In this document: one piece after another, positions 15,608-24,315 of the stretch
How the letters are laid out: each line of letters starts with the position of its first letter
How positions within the stretch are numbered: position 1 is the stretch's first letter
Source: Limnobacter sp. MED105
GTDB taxonomy: Bacteria > Pseudomonadota > Gammaproteobacteria > Burkholderiales > Burkholderiaceae_B
Direction: 5' to 3'
Length of the DNA stretch: 64,000 nt
Assembly: GCF_000170915.1 (NCBI RefSeq)
Contig: NZ_ABCT01000008.1
Span: 62,001-126,000, forward strand
Position numbers and translations under genes: made by a program
The notes under the pieces: model-generated
Seen by the model: the letters and a program-made list of their open reading frames with translations, nothing else
What the model was told of the DNA's origin: nothing
Databases searched by the model: none

Positions 15608-16135
15608 ATGACTTTTTCTGTACCCAATGCTCAACGTGAAATGCGTGCACTTTACAAAGTAGAACCTGGTGCGGCGATGGTGACCGACCATGCCTTGGCT
15701 CGCGGGGTTGATCCCTTGGACCCTTTTCATTCTGTGGTGGAGCCCATGGATGGTTGTGGCGTGCAGGTGCCGATTGGTGTTCATCGTGCTTTGGGCGGTC
15801 TGCACGATGCGCCCACGCCTGGCGATCTGTTGTGTGCTGCGCTGGCTGCATGTCAGGATTCAGCCATGCGCATGGTGGCCAACGTGCTGGGTGTTGAGCT
15901 TGTTTTTCTGGAAGTGCGCGTGACTGCCGATGTGGATGTTCGTGGTGCATTGAATATGTCGCCAGAAGTACCAGTTGGTTTTCAAGGCATGCGCTGCAAT
16001 GTGCAGTTCAAGGTAAAAGAGGGCACACCCGCCGACTTGATCAAGGCATTGACCTATGCAGCCAAGCGTTCTTGTGTGGTGCAGCAAACCTTGAAAAATC
16101 CACCCAAGGTTGAAACCAGTTTTCAGCTAAACTGA
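15608..16135 (+). CDS. OsmC-family protein
   Basis: 175 residues. OsmC/Ohr proteins reduce organic hydroperoxides through a pair of cysteines. One Cys sits in the signature LLCAALAACQDSAMRM and the second in AAKRSCVVQQTL, placed as in the family. The segment VEVRV/VTADVDVRG before a beta sheet also fits. A GGAG box lies 7 bases before the ATG. The neighbouring CadC-like regulator is divergent and an alpha/beta hydrolase follows 35 bases downstream, probably co-transcribed. Substrate preference cannot be read from sequence. Confidence 0.85.
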   Translation: MTFSVPNAQREMRALYKVEPGAAMVTDHALARGVDPLDPFHSVVEPMDGCGVQVPIGVHRALGGLHDAPTPGDLLCAALAACQDSAMRMVANVLGVELVFLEVRVTADVDVRGALNMSPEVPVGFQGMRCNVQFKVKEGTPADLIKALTYAAKRSCVVQQTLKNPPKVETSFQLN

Positions 16136-16170
16136 ATTCGACCCGCACCCAACCCCATTCAAGGATCGCC

Positions 16171-16974
16171 ATGACCTCTGTTCAACCCCATGTGAAAGAG
16201 GCTGGCCGAGGCCCTGCCGTGTTGTGCCTGCATGCCAATGCATCGCACGCCGGGCAATGGAAGGGCTTGATGGGTTTGCTGGCGGATCGGTTTCAGCTGC
16301 TTGCGGTGGATTCCTACGGTTCAGGCCAAACACCCGACTGGCATTCGGAACGAACCATTTCTCTGCAAGATGAAGTGGATTTACTGATGCCGGTGTTGGA
16401 TAGAATGGGTGAAAAGTTCACCTTGGTGGGGCATTCCTACGGCGGTGCGATTGCTTTGAAAATTGCCTTGTTGTTTCCGCACCGGGTGAAGGCACTTGCA
16501 CTATTTGAGCCCACTTTCTTCTCTGTGGTTGAGCATGAAAGCCCAAGCCCGAATGATGTAGACGGCATTCGCCATGCAGTGGCCGCCGCCGGTGCTGCGC
16601 TGGACAATGGCGATCCACATTTGGCGGCTCAGCATTTTATCGATTTCTGGATGGGGCAGGGCAGCTGGGCGAAAACCCCTGAAGAGCGCAAACCGGCGGT
16701 GGCGGCATCAGTGCGCAATGTGCGGCGGTGGGGGCATGCCTTGTTCAGCGAACCCACCGTGCTGAGTTCTTTTGGCCAGTTGAATGTTCCGGTGCTTTAC
16801 ATGGTGGGGGGAAAGTCGCAGTTGTCGGCCCACGCTGTGGCGAAGCGATTGGTGGCCACTTTGCCGAGCGTGGAGTTAATTGAGTTTGCGCAGATGGGCC
16901 ACATGGGGCCGGTGACCCATCCTGATGTAGTGAACGAAGCGATTTCAGGGTTTTTACAGAAAGTGTTTTCTTAA
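16171..16974 (+). CDS. Alpha/beta hydrolase
   Basis: 267 residues with the alpha/beta hydrolase fold: oxyanion segment CLHANASHAGQW, nucleophile elbow LVGHSYGGA (Ser89) and late catalytic histidine in QMGHMGPVTHPD. It resembles MhpC/BioH-like hydrolases, but the substrate is not evident. AAGGAT lies 7 bases before the ATG. It follows the OsmC gene closely and ends 21 bases inside the convergent membrane-protein gene. Confidence 0.82.
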   Translation: MTSVQPHVKEAGRGPAVLCLHANASHAGQWKGLMGLLADRFQLLAVDSYGSGQTPDWHSERTISLQDEVDLLMPVLDRMGEKFTLVGHSYGGAIALKIALLFPHRVKALALFEPTFFSVVEHESPSPNDVDGIRHAVAAAGAALDNGDPHLAAQHFIDFWMGQGSWAKTPEERKPAVAASVRNVRRWGHALFSEPTVLSSFGQLNVPVLYMVGGKSQLSAHAVAKRLVATLPSVELIEFAQMGHMGPVTHPDVVNEAISGFLQKVFS

Positions 16975-17409
16975 CGCCACCAAAGGCACTGCATACAACA
17001 CAGCAAAACCGGTATTCATGACGGCGTTTTGCCAAAAACCGCTGTACAGCGAAAATGCGGTGTCGGGTATATACCAAAGCAACACAGATATCGCAATCAT
17101 GTTGCAGGTCTCTTTGGCGTCTTTAATATTCAGTTTGCGCACCAGCATAAACATGAGCGCGCCCCAGCCCACCATCACCGAGCCCATCACTGCATGCGCA
17201 AGCTCGATGTAAGCCGTCGCTTGTGAGTCGAAGGCGGAAATTTGTGCGGGGTTCTGGAATACCAACAATCCGAAGGCCTGCTGGGTCAAGCCCGGTGCAA
17301 GCACCATGAAAAAGCCAAACAACACGGTGAATTCGGCGGTGTAGCTTAGCCACTTGATCCAAAAGGTGGGTGTGCTTGTGGCCGTGTTTTGCAGGGTACT
17401 GGTAGGCAT
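16954..17409 (-). CDS. Small four-span membrane protein
   Basis: 151 residues, unrecognised. Four hydrophobic stretches are visible: AEFTVLFGFFMVLAPGL, IELAHAVMGSVMVGWGALMF, MIAISVLLWYIPDTAF and MNTGFAVLYAVPLVAL. A clear GGAG box lies before the ATG. It is divergent from the XRE regulator gene (start 17533), which may regulate it. The 3' end overlaps the hydrolase gene by 21 bases. Confidence 0.75.
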   Translation of the reverse strand: MPTSTLQNTATSTPTFWIKWLSYTAEFTVLFGFFMVLAPGLTQQAFGLLVFQNPAQISAFDSQATAYIELAHAVMGSVMVGWGALMFMLVRKLNIKDAKETCNMIAISVLLWYIPDTAFSLYSGFWQNAVMNTGFAVLYAVPLVALRKHFL

Positions 17410-17532
17410 GTCGGTTCTCCTTGCCGGGTTGAAAGTGAATCAGTTCAACGCCAGTTTGATGAGCCTTGGGTCATTGCAGCAATAACCTGCGAGGTCATAG
17501 ATTCCAGTAATTTTCCGTGGCAGTATGGGCAC

Positions 17533-18306
17533 ATGCACACACATACACCCACCCAACATGCTGGAATTCGTCTGCGCGATTTGCGGGCAAGGCAAAAGAT
17601 CAGCCAACTTGATTTGGCCTTGCGCGTGGGTGTTTCCCAGCGCCATTTAAGTTGCATTGAAACTGGCAAAGCCAGTGCCAGCAAGGAAATGTTGTTGGCA
17701 CTGCTGGAGGGTTTGGATGCGCCGCTGAATGAACGCAATGAAGCGCTGGTGGCTGCAGGTTTTGCCCCCTTGTTTGGGAGCAGGCCGATTGATCACCGGG
17801 AAATGGACACCATCAATGAGGTGATCGATTTGATGCTGACTGCGCAGCATGCAGCGCCGGCCATGGTGCTGGACAGTGAATGGAATTTGGTGAAATTCAA
17901 CGCCAGTTTTGTGCGCTTGTTGCAACTGCTGGAGTTTGATTTGGCCGCTTTGCAAGCGACTCCCAATGTGCTGCTGGCACTGACTGCGCCCGGTGGCCTG
18001 GCCACACGCCTGCTAAACCCGGCTGAAGTGTTGGGCGATGTATTGAAAAGGGCGCAGCGTGAGGCTTTGCATGTGCCTGCGTTGCAGGCCATGTTGGCGC
18101 AAATTCCGCAATCCATGTTCGACACCAAACAGCCACAGAATTTCAACAACCCCACCTTGGTCACCCGGTTTAAAAGTACGGTGGGCGAGCTTCGTTTTGT
18201 GTCAACTTTCACCAGTTTTGGAGCGCCCTTGGACATTACTGCGGCATCGCTGAGAATTGAACATTTGTTCCCCGCCGATGAGGCCACTCGAAAGGCATTT
18301 TCATAA
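17533..18306 (+). CDS. XRE regulator with MmyB-like ligand-binding domain
   Basis: 257 residues from the ATG at 17533. Residues about 10-65 are a Cro/C1 helix-turn-helix (LRDLRARQKISQLDLALRVG, VSQRHLSCIETGKASAS). Residues about 95-245 match the MmyB-like domain found C-terminal to such helix-turn-helix regions in many actinobacterial and proteobacterial regulators (APAMVLDSEWNLVKFNASFV, then RFKSTVGELRFVSTFTSFG). A longer frame from 17389 runs into the promoter region of the divergent gene and is unlikely. The stop overlaps the next start as TAATG, so the DUF4105 gene is translationally coupled. Confidence 0.8.
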   Translation: MHTHTPTQHAGIRLRDLRARQKISQLDLALRVGVSQRHLSCIETGKASASKEMLLALLEGLDAPLNERNEALVAAGFAPLFGSRPIDHREMDTINEVIDLMLTAQHAAPAMVLDSEWNLVKFNASFVRLLQLLEFDLAALQATPNVLLALTAPGGLATRLLNPAEVLGDVLKRAQREALHVPALQAMLAQIPQSMFDTKQPQNFNNPTLVTRFKSTVGELRFVSTFTSFGAPLDITAASLRIEHLFPADEATRKAFS

Positions 18307-19121
18307 TGCGTACTTTGCTGCTTTTTCTGTTGATTGCCATGGGCGCATTTGCCACCTGGTGGTTTCTGCAAAAACCCAGCCACAACCGGCAATGGGCTGA
18401 TGATGTTTCCCAAATGTTGCATGCAGATGTGAATGGCGACAGGGTGGTGTTGAAAAATGTGCGCAACTTTGAGTGGCGCACAGAAACCGATTACACACCG
18501 CGCTGGGAAACACGTGAATATGATTTAAGCCAGTTGCAAACAGCCGACCTTGTGTTGTCTTACTGGATGGGGCCTAAAATTGCCCACACCTTGGTGTCGT
18601 TCGGTTTTGCCGATGGGCAGTACCTGACTTTCTCGCTGGAAATCCGAAAGGAAGTCGGCGAGGAGTTCTCCGCGTGGAAGGGTTTTTTCAGGCAGTACGA
18701 GGCTATTTTGGTGGCGGCCGATGAGGCCGACATTATTCGCACACGGAGCAATGCGCGTGGTGAAAACGTGTACATCTACCGACTGGCCATTCCGCCAGAA
18801 CAGCTAAGAACCCTGTTTTTGGCCTATGTAGAACAGGCACAAAAACTGGAAAAGACCCCCGAGTTTTACAACACCCTGACCAGCAATTGCACCACGGTGG
18901 TGTTTGATATCGCCAAGCGAATCGTGCCGGATTTGCCGCTGGATTATCGCCTGTTGCTCAGCGGGTACTTCGCCGAATACGCCCATGCGCAGGGCGGTTT
19001 GGTAGAGGGGTTTGGCTATACCGAACTTCAGGAGAAGGGCTATATTGTGCCCCGCGCCAAAGCCATGCAGGTCGGTGAAAATTTCTCGGAAGTCATTCGC
19101 CGGGGTGTGCCCGGCATGTAA
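18306..19121 (+). CDS. DUF4105 (Lnb-like N-terminal domain) periplasmic protein
   Basis: 271 residues. A single N-terminal membrane anchor or signal (LLLFLLIAMGAFATWWFL) precedes a periplasmic DUF4105 domain. Conserved elements are the histidine segment KIAHTLVSFGFADGQYL, then NVYIYRLAIPPEQLRTLF and TLTSNCTTVVFDIA, a Cys-containing motif that looks like a papain-like (NlpC-type) active site with an upstream His. DUF4105 is related to the N-terminal domain of the lipoprotein N-acyltransferase Lnb; that activity here is only a possibility. It is translationally coupled to the upstream XRE regulator. Confidence 0.8.
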   Translation: MRTLLLFLLIAMGAFATWWFLQKPSHNRQWADDVSQMLHADVNGDRVVLKNVRNFEWRTETDYTPRWETREYDLSQLQTADLVLSYWMGPKIAHTLVSFGFADGQYLTFSLEIRKEVGEEFSAWKGFFRQYEAILVAADEADIIRTRSNARGENVYIYRLAIPPEQLRTLFLAYVEQAQKLEKTPEFYNTLTSNCTTVVFDIAKRIVPDLPLDYRLLLSGYFAEYAHAQGGLVEGFGYTELQEKGYIVPRAKAMQVGENFSEVIRRGVPGM

Positions 19122-19129
19122 GGCTTTGA

Positions 19130-20353
19130 TCAGCAACCACCCGCCCAGCGTGGATCGTTGATGTTGTAGCTGCGCGGTTTCATGTAGTCCACCGGGTCGC
19201 GCAGGTAATCCACCTGGGGTGGATCGGGCAGCCTGCTGACTGCTTCCAGCCAACTGTTTTCATAAGCCGACGCCCCGCCGCCAATGCCAGGTGTCCAGGC
19301 GTCGTGGTGGTTGGGCAAGGCTATTTTGGGTTTTGTCAGTGCCACATAAGCCAAAGCGTCCCGGTAGGCACTGGTCACCAAGCCAAAACCAACAATCGCA
19401 TTCAATTGCACATCCACACATTCAGGCAAATTCGTCAATGCGTTGGCCACCGCTTCGCTTTCTGCGTTGCCGGCTTTCATCACCCCAGTAGAGTTGTGCC
19501 AAAACCAGGCAAAGTCGCCTGCCCGGAAGTGATAAGCCCAAGTGCCGCCTGCAGGTTGGCCCACGCCGCCGTCGTCTTGCAGGGTGCCCACAAAGCGAAG
19601 TGCTTCGGCCAGGCTGGTGTTCAAGTAGGTAGGAAATGTGAGCACGTCGGGAATGTACACCAAGGGCATGCCACCGCTGAGCAGGTCGGCGGGTTCAGCG
19701 GCGGAGTGAGTGTGCTGTACAACATGCACGGGCTCGACATCTTCCCAAATTTGAATGGCGCGTACACTGCCGGCACCGGGGTTGGTTTGGTCGCCCAGGT
19801 TCAGGCAGGGAAAGGAGTTGGGTATGCCCTCACTGGCGGCGCGCTCGCGGGCGATATCGCACACGTTGCTGCCCGCAATCAACAGGGCATTGCTTAGGCC
19901 TGCCACATAGCCCGCATCGGCTGCATGGTCAAAGTGGCCGTGCCCAATGAATATGGCTTCAGGTTGAATGGCGGCCAGTTCTTCACGGCCAATGGGCACA
20001 TAGTTGGCGTGCACGCCCACAATTTCCCACGCGTCCATTAAAAACAAATGGCCTTTCATGCTCACAATGAAACTTGAAACACCCACCCACCAAAACTTCA
20101 CCTGCTCCGGGTCCATGGCGTTGGGACCTAATATGCGTTCGCGCGTGGCTTGCAGTTCAGCGCTGGGTGCACGGGCTGCGGGCAGGGGTTTGAAGCTGCT
20201 GGCGTCAAACACATTGGGCCGTGTTTCATTGGGTGTAGTTCGGGCGGTGCTGGTGCTGCCCGTGCCGGAATCGCCGCCCAGGCAGGCAGCCAACAGTGGT
20301 GCGCAAAGCAAGGCACAGGCAATCAGGCCTGTGCGGGAAAGTAAGTTAGTCAT
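19130..20353 (-). CDS. Metallo-beta-lactamase-fold lipoprotein hydrolase
   Basis: 407 residues from the ATG at 20353. A signal peptide with lipobox LLAAC (Cys24) predicts an acylated lipoprotein. The metal-binding motif HGHFDHAAD lies at 138-146, and later histidines (VVQHTHSAAEPADLL, LPNHHDAWTP) complete a metallo-beta-lactamase site. It resembles secreted MBL-fold hydrolases annotated near lipases and esterases; the substrate is unknown. A longer TTG-initiated frame would spoil the signal peptide. It lies 55 bases downstream of the lipolytic enzyme gene on the same strand. Confidence 0.82.
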   Translation of the reverse strand: MTNLLSRTGLIACALLCAPLLAACLGGDSGTGSTSTARTTPNETRPNVFDASSFKPLPAARAPSAELQATRERILGPNAMDPEQVKFWWVGVSSFIVSMKGHLFLMDAWEIVGVHANYVPIGREELAAIQPEAIFIGHGHFDHAADAGYVAGLSNALLIAGSNVCDIARERAASEGIPNSFPCLNLGDQTNPGAGSVRAIQIWEDVEPVHVVQHTHSAAEPADLLSGGMPLVYIPDVLTFPTYLNTSLAEALRFVGTLQDDGGVGQPAGGTWAYHFRAGDFAWFWHNSTGVMKAGNAESEAVANALTNLPECVDVQLNAIVGFGLVTSAYRDALAYVALTKPKIALPNHHDAWTPGIGGGASAYENSWLEAVSRLPDPPQVDYLRDPVDYMKPRSYNINDPRWAGGC

Positions 20354-20408
20354 TGTTATTGGGTAGTTGCAGGTGTCTCCAACACCTTGTACTGCCAACA
20401 ACGTTGTT

Positions 20409-21308
20409 TTAGATGCCCTTCACCAACGGTGAAAAAAAGCGAATGATCTTCACTAGGTCTTCTTTGGCCTCGGGCAACGCAAGGTTCATGGTTGGCCAAA
20501 TGTGCGGCATGCCGGGGCGGGTGAGTAAGGTGATTTGCCCGCCCACTTTTTCTACCGCATCGCGTAGTAACACAGAGTCGTCCAGCAAACATTCGTCTTC
20601 ACTGGCGGTCACCATGAGTGGTGGAAGACCTTTCAATTTCCCAAGCAGGGGCGATGCGCGTTCATCGGCGGGGTAATGGCCGCACATGTACAAGTTGGCG
20701 GCGTGTTCAATCATGTGTGAAGACAACATGCTGTCGGTCTTGTCATTGCCTTCAATGGAGGGTGACAGGCGGCGCATGTCGGTGGCTGGCGAAATCAGCA
20801 GGCCGCCGTGTGAGGGCAGTTTCTTTTTAAGTGCATGTTGCAACACGGCCAGGCTCAAGTTGCCGCCGGCAGAATCGCCCGCCACGAAAATGGGTTCGCC
20901 TGTGGGGGTATCTGCCACCAGGGCTTCAAAGGCTGCAATGCAGTCGTCCAGTGGGGCTGGGAACGGGTTTTCTGGTGCCAGGCGGTAGTCCACCATGAAC
21001 ACGCGGAAACCCAAGGCATTGGCCAAGGCGCCACAGAAGGGGCGGTACATGGGGGGGTGGCCCGCCACAAAGCCGCCGCCGTGGATGTACAACAAAGCGC
21101 CTTTGGGATTGACCGGAATAAGCCATTCACCTGGAACACCGCCCAAAGCGCCTTTGATATGTTTCAAGCCTTTTGGCACAGGAGCCAGCAAATTGGATGC
21201 AGCGGTCACCATGCGAAACCGGCGCACGAACCCAGCCCCGTTGCCCCGGTAGCTTTTCAGGGCAATGCTTGCAATTTTGTTCATCACTTTGGCTTGAATG
21301 GACGGCAT
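20409..21308 (-). CDS. HSL-family (type IV) carboxylesterase
   Basis: 299 residues. Hormone-sensitive-lipase family hallmarks are present: oxyanion motif YIHGGGFVAGH (76-79 HGGG), VDYRLAPENPFPAPLDD, nucleophile GDSAGGN (Ser146), acid in ASEDECLLDD and histidine in RPGMPHIWP. These enzymes hydrolyse short acyl esters in the cytoplasm. It is divergent from the Baeyer-Villiger-type monooxygenase gene (start 21489), a pairing common in ketone degradation, where the monooxygenase makes an ester and the esterase cleaves it. Confidence 0.88.
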   Translation of the reverse strand: MPSIQAKVMNKIASIALKSYRGNGAGFVRRFRMVTAASNLLAPVPKGLKHIKGALGGVPGEWLIPVNPKGALLYIHGGGFVAGHPPMYRPFCGALANALGFRVFMVDYRLAPENPFPAPLDDCIAAFEALVADTPTGEPIFVAGDSAGGNLSLAVLQHALKKKLPSHGGLLISPATDMRRLSPSIEGNDKTDSMLSSHMIEHAANLYMCGHYPADERASPLLGKLKGLPPLMVTASEDECLLDDSVLLRDAVEKVGGQITLLTRPGMPHIWPTMNLALPEAKEDLVKIIRFFSPLVKGI

Positions 21309-21488
21309 GGTGTTCCTCTTTGAAAGTGGGGTGGGGTATTTATAGCACTGCCAGTGCTGCCCAGTTTACCTTGAGTTTTCAATGCACTTGATAAATTCGG
21401 ACAAATCTGGAATGGAAATGCAAACGCTGTTTTCAGGCCTGAAAAAATCGGCACAATAAAAAAAAGAGCACAACCACACGGAGACACC

Positions 21489-22994
21489 ATGGCGATATTC
21501 GACGAAGACATTTTGATCATTGGCGCAGGTTTGTCAGGCATCAGTGCCGCATGCCATTTGAAAAAAGAATGCCCCAACCGAAAGTTCACCATTCTTGAGC
21601 GCCGCACCACCATTGGTGGCACTTGGGATTTGTTCCGCTACCCCGGTATCCGCTCAGATTCCGACATGTTCAGTTTCGGCTTCAAGTTCAAGCCTTGGAA
21701 AAATGCGCATTTTTTCTCGCAAGGCAATGACATTCGCAGCTATGTGCACGAGGCAGCCACCGAGAACAAGGTGTTCGACCACATTCGTTTTCAGCGCAAG
21801 GTGAGCGACGCGAACTGGGACAGCGAGGCCCAGCGCTGGGTGATCAATGCTGTGAATGAAGCGACTGGCGAGCCAGAGCAATACCGCGCGAAATTCATGA
21901 TGGCCTGTGCGGGCTACTACAACTACGACCAAGGCTATCGCCCTGATTTCCCGAATGAGAAAAGCTTCAAGGGCTTGGTGGTTCATCCTCAGCACTGGCC
22001 AGAAAACCTCGACTACACCGGCAAAAAAGTGGTGGTGATTGGCAGTGGGGCAACAGCTGTAACATTAATCCCAAGCATGGCCGACAAGGTGGAGCACATC
22101 ACCATGTTGCAGCGTTCGCCGTCCTATATTTTTTCCTTGCCCTCCGTGGATGCGCTGACCCGCGTGCTGCAAAAAACCCTGCCGTCCAAACTGGCTTATA
22201 AGCTGAACCGCACGCGCACTATTGGTTTGGCGCACTTCATGTTCAAGGCCAGCAAAAGCAAGCCCGAGGTGGTGCGCCGCTTCCTGATCGCGATGATGCG
22301 CAGGCAGTTGAAAGGCTCCAGCGTGGATATCAAACACTTCACACCCAACTACATGCCCTGGGATCAGCGTTTGTGTTTGGTACCCGATGGCGATTTTTTC
22401 AAAGCCCTGCGCAGTGGCAAGGCCAGCGTGGCCACAGACACCATCAAGCAGTTTGTGCCCAATGGCATTGAGTTGAACTCAGGCGAAGTGCTGGAAGCCG
22501 ACATCATCGTGACTGCCACCGGTTTGAATGTGCAAATGGTGGGTGGCATGAAGATTAGCCTGGACAATGCGCCTGTGAACTTGAGCGAAAAAATGTTCTA
22601 CAAAAGCGCCATGTTGCAAGACCTGCCGAACGCGGCGGTGGTGCTGGGTTACACCCACGCATCGTGGACGCTGAAATCAGATTTGGTCAGTGGTTTTGTG
22701 TGCCGCCTGCTGAACTACATGGACAAGAAGGGCCATGCTGTGGCGGTGGCCAAAACTGAACACGTGCAGCCTGTGGAAGGTTTCACTGTGCTGGGTGGAT
22801 TGAATTCAGGGTATTTGAAGCGCGTGGCCGACCAGTTGCCACGCCAGGGTGAAACCCACCCGTGGCACAATCGGCAAGATTATTACCACGACACCAAAAC
22901 CTTGCTGGAAGACCCCGTGGATGAGCCCGGTTTGGTGTTTGAACCTGCAAAGGCAGGGGGCAGGGCCAAGCCGAAGCTGAAGGCGGTGGCTTAA
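21489..22994 (+). CDS. Flavin-binding monooxygenase, Baeyer-Villiger type
   Basis: 501 residues. FAD motif ILIIGAGLSGISAACHL (12-17 GAGLSG), IGGTWDLFRYPGIRSDSDM, the family fingerprint KGLVVHPQHWPENLDYTGK, and the NADP motif VVVIGSGATAVTLIP. These enzymes insert oxygen next to a carbonyl or hydroxylate small substrates using NADPH. The fingerprint has FxG-like spacing with HxxxWP and is therefore BVMO-like. An inverted partner, the HSL esterase, lies 180 bases away. A GGAG-type box (ACACGGAGACACC) precedes the ATG. Confidence 0.88.
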   Translation: MAIFDEDILIIGAGLSGISAACHLKKECPNRKFTILERRTTIGGTWDLFRYPGIRSDSDMFSFGFKFKPWKNAHFFSQGNDIRSYVHEAATENKVFDHIRFQRKVSDANWDSEAQRWVINAVNEATGEPEQYRAKFMMACAGYYNYDQGYRPDFPNEKSFKGLVVHPQHWPENLDYTGKKVVVIGSGATAVTLIPSMADKVEHITMLQRSPSYIFSLPSVDALTRVLQKTLPSKLAYKLNRTRTIGLAHFMFKASKSKPEVVRRFLIAMMRRQLKGSSVDIKHFTPNYMPWDQRLCLVPDGDFFKALRSGKASVATDTIKQFVPNGIELNSGEVLEADIIVTATGLNVQMVGGMKISLDNAPVNLSEKMFYKSAMLQDLPNAAVVLGYTHASWTLKSDLVSGFVCRLLNYMDKKGHAVAVAKTEHVQPVEGFTVLGGLNSGYLKRVADQLPRQGETHPWHNRQDYYHDTKTLLEDPVDEPGLVFEPAKAGGRAKPKLKAVA

Positions 22995-23009
22995 ACCCAG
23001 TGGCTTAAG

Positions 23010-23258
23010 TTAGCTGTCGCTGTCGACCAGGGTGAAGCGCTGGGTCATGCGCTCACCCACCTGCACCATTTCAAAAAATACATTCAAAGGCCTGGTCCAC
23101 GCGGTGTGGGTATCGCCACTCAAAGGGCGGTAAACCACCACAGGGCTCAAATCGCTTTCCTGAATGGCTTGGCAAATAATTTCATACAGCCCACCTTTGT
23201 AGTGTCGATAACGTTCGCCCGTTTTTACGCTGTGAGGTTGTTCTGGCACATGGCTCAA
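23010..23258 (-). CDS. DUF1653 protein
   Basis: 82 residues, matching the small DUF1653 family: GERYRHYKGGLYEIICQA, then PVVVYRPLSGDTHTAWTRPL. Function unknown. It is convergent with the monooxygenase gene, 16 bases away, and stands alone. Confidence 0.85.
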   Translation of the reverse strand: MSHVPEQPHSVKTGERYRHYKGGLYEIICQAIQESDLSPVVVYRPLSGDTHTAWTRPLNVFFEMVQVGERMTQRFTLVDSDS

Positions 23259-23358
23259 GGGGTGTCTCCTTTGTTGTTGTGAGTCATATTTCTTGAATAT
23301 TCAAGGTCATATCGTTAAACTGTACGGCTGTCCTTGAAGAATTGAAAGGAGTTCCTGA

Positions 23359-23652
23359 ATGCCTGCAATCAAGCGAGCAACCGAGGAAACCAGCAAACCA
23401 GCAACCAAGCCTTTGACCAAGTCGGTCGCGAAGCCTGCTGCTGCCAAAGCAGAGCTGCCCGAAAGCAAAGCACGCCCGGTGGCTACAACCCGAAAACCTT
23501 CCAAAACGGCGCTTTCTCCCTCCGAGGTCACGCCTTTGGCACTGCTTACGCCCAGCAAGCCTGCGCGCCGCCGCCGGTCGGGCGCTGCAAAGCCCAGAAA
23601 GTTGAAGGGTGCCACAACCACTTGGCCATTTCCAACAGGCTCACGGCCTTAA
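23359..23652 (+). CDS. Lys/Ala/Pro-rich basic protein
   Basis: 97 residues, low complexity, rich in Lys, Ala, Pro, Ser, Thr and Arg (for example KPATKPLTKSVAKPAAAKA and KPARRRRSGAAKPRKLKGA). No family is assigned; the composition resembles bacterial histone-H1-like nucleoid proteins. AAAGGAG lies 7 bases before the ATG, a strong ribosome binding site, so it is probably expressed. The yggT gene follows 18 bases after its stop. Confidence 0.7.
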   Translation: MPAIKRATEETSKPATKPLTKSVAKPAAAKAELPESKARPVATTRKPSKTALSPSEVTPLALLTPSKPARRRRSGAAKPRKLKGATTTWPFPTGSRP

Positions 23653-23670
23653 CCTGCTGAACGCTTCACT

Positions 23671-24240
23671 ATGCTTCTAATCGATATTTTGCGCTTACTG
23701 CTGGAAACAGCCGCCAGCCTGCTCACCTTTTGCCTGTTGCTGCGCGCATTGATGCAGTGGGTACGTATACACCCCAGTAACCCCCTGTCACCGTTCATTT
23801 TTTCCATGACCGACTGGCTAGTGAAGCCCTTGCGCAAGGGTGTGCCCGGCTATGGTGGCATTGATTGGGCCTCCATTTTTGGCGCCTTTGTGGTGTCTTT
23901 TGTGCTGCACATTGTTTTGGTGTTGCTCACAGTTGGACTTTCCAGCGGTGGTCCGGGCGTGGGTTCGCTGATTACGCTGACTATACCCATTGCCATTTTT
24001 TGGGTGTTGCGCAATGTGGCTTATCTGCTGATGGGTATTGTGCTGATTCAGGTGATCTTGAGCTGGGTGAATCCGTTCTCGCCGATTGCGTCGATTCTGA
24101 ATGAGCTGTCACGCCCTTTCCTGGAGCCATTGCGCAGGGTGCTGCCCACCATTGGCAATGTAGATTTATCGCCTTTGGTTTTCTTCCTGATTTTGCAGAT
24201 CGTGATGATGGTGCTGCAAAGCCTGATGCCCGGGTTTTAA
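23671..24240 (+). CDS. yggT: YggT-family membrane protein
   Basis: 189 residues with two YGGT repeats, each made of two hydrophobic helices around a conserved SWVNPF/RIHPSNP-like segment (LLRALMQWVRIHPSNPLSPF at about 22-41 and VILSWVNPFSPIASILN at about 127-143). The first repeat ends DWLVKPLRKGVPG and the second SRPFLEPLRRVLPTIG. Family members are inner-membrane proteins linked to osmotic and envelope or division functions. A terminator follows directly. Confidence 0.9.
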   Translation: MLLIDILRLLLETAASLLTFCLLLRALMQWVRIHPSNPLSPFIFSMTDWLVKPLRKGVPGYGGIDWASIFGAFVVSFVLHIVLVLLTVGLSSGGPGVGSLITLTIPIAIFWVLRNVAYLLMGIVLIQVILSWVNPFSPIASILNELSRPFLEPLRRVLPTIGNVDLSPLVFFLILQIVMMVLQSLMPGF

Positions 24241-24261
24241 TTTGGCCAACTGGCATGGCAT

Positions 24262-24295
24262 AAAAAAAGAGCACCTTCAAAGGTGCTCTTTTTCA
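24262..24295. terminator. Bidirectional terminator
   Basis: An 11-bp stem (AAGAGCACCTT / AAGGTGCTCTT with CA loop) is flanked by A and T runs on both sides, so it can end both yggT (plus) and the glycine-zipper gene (minus). Confidence 0.9.
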
Positions 24296-24315
24296 TTTTG
24301 GCGGGTTATTTAAAT

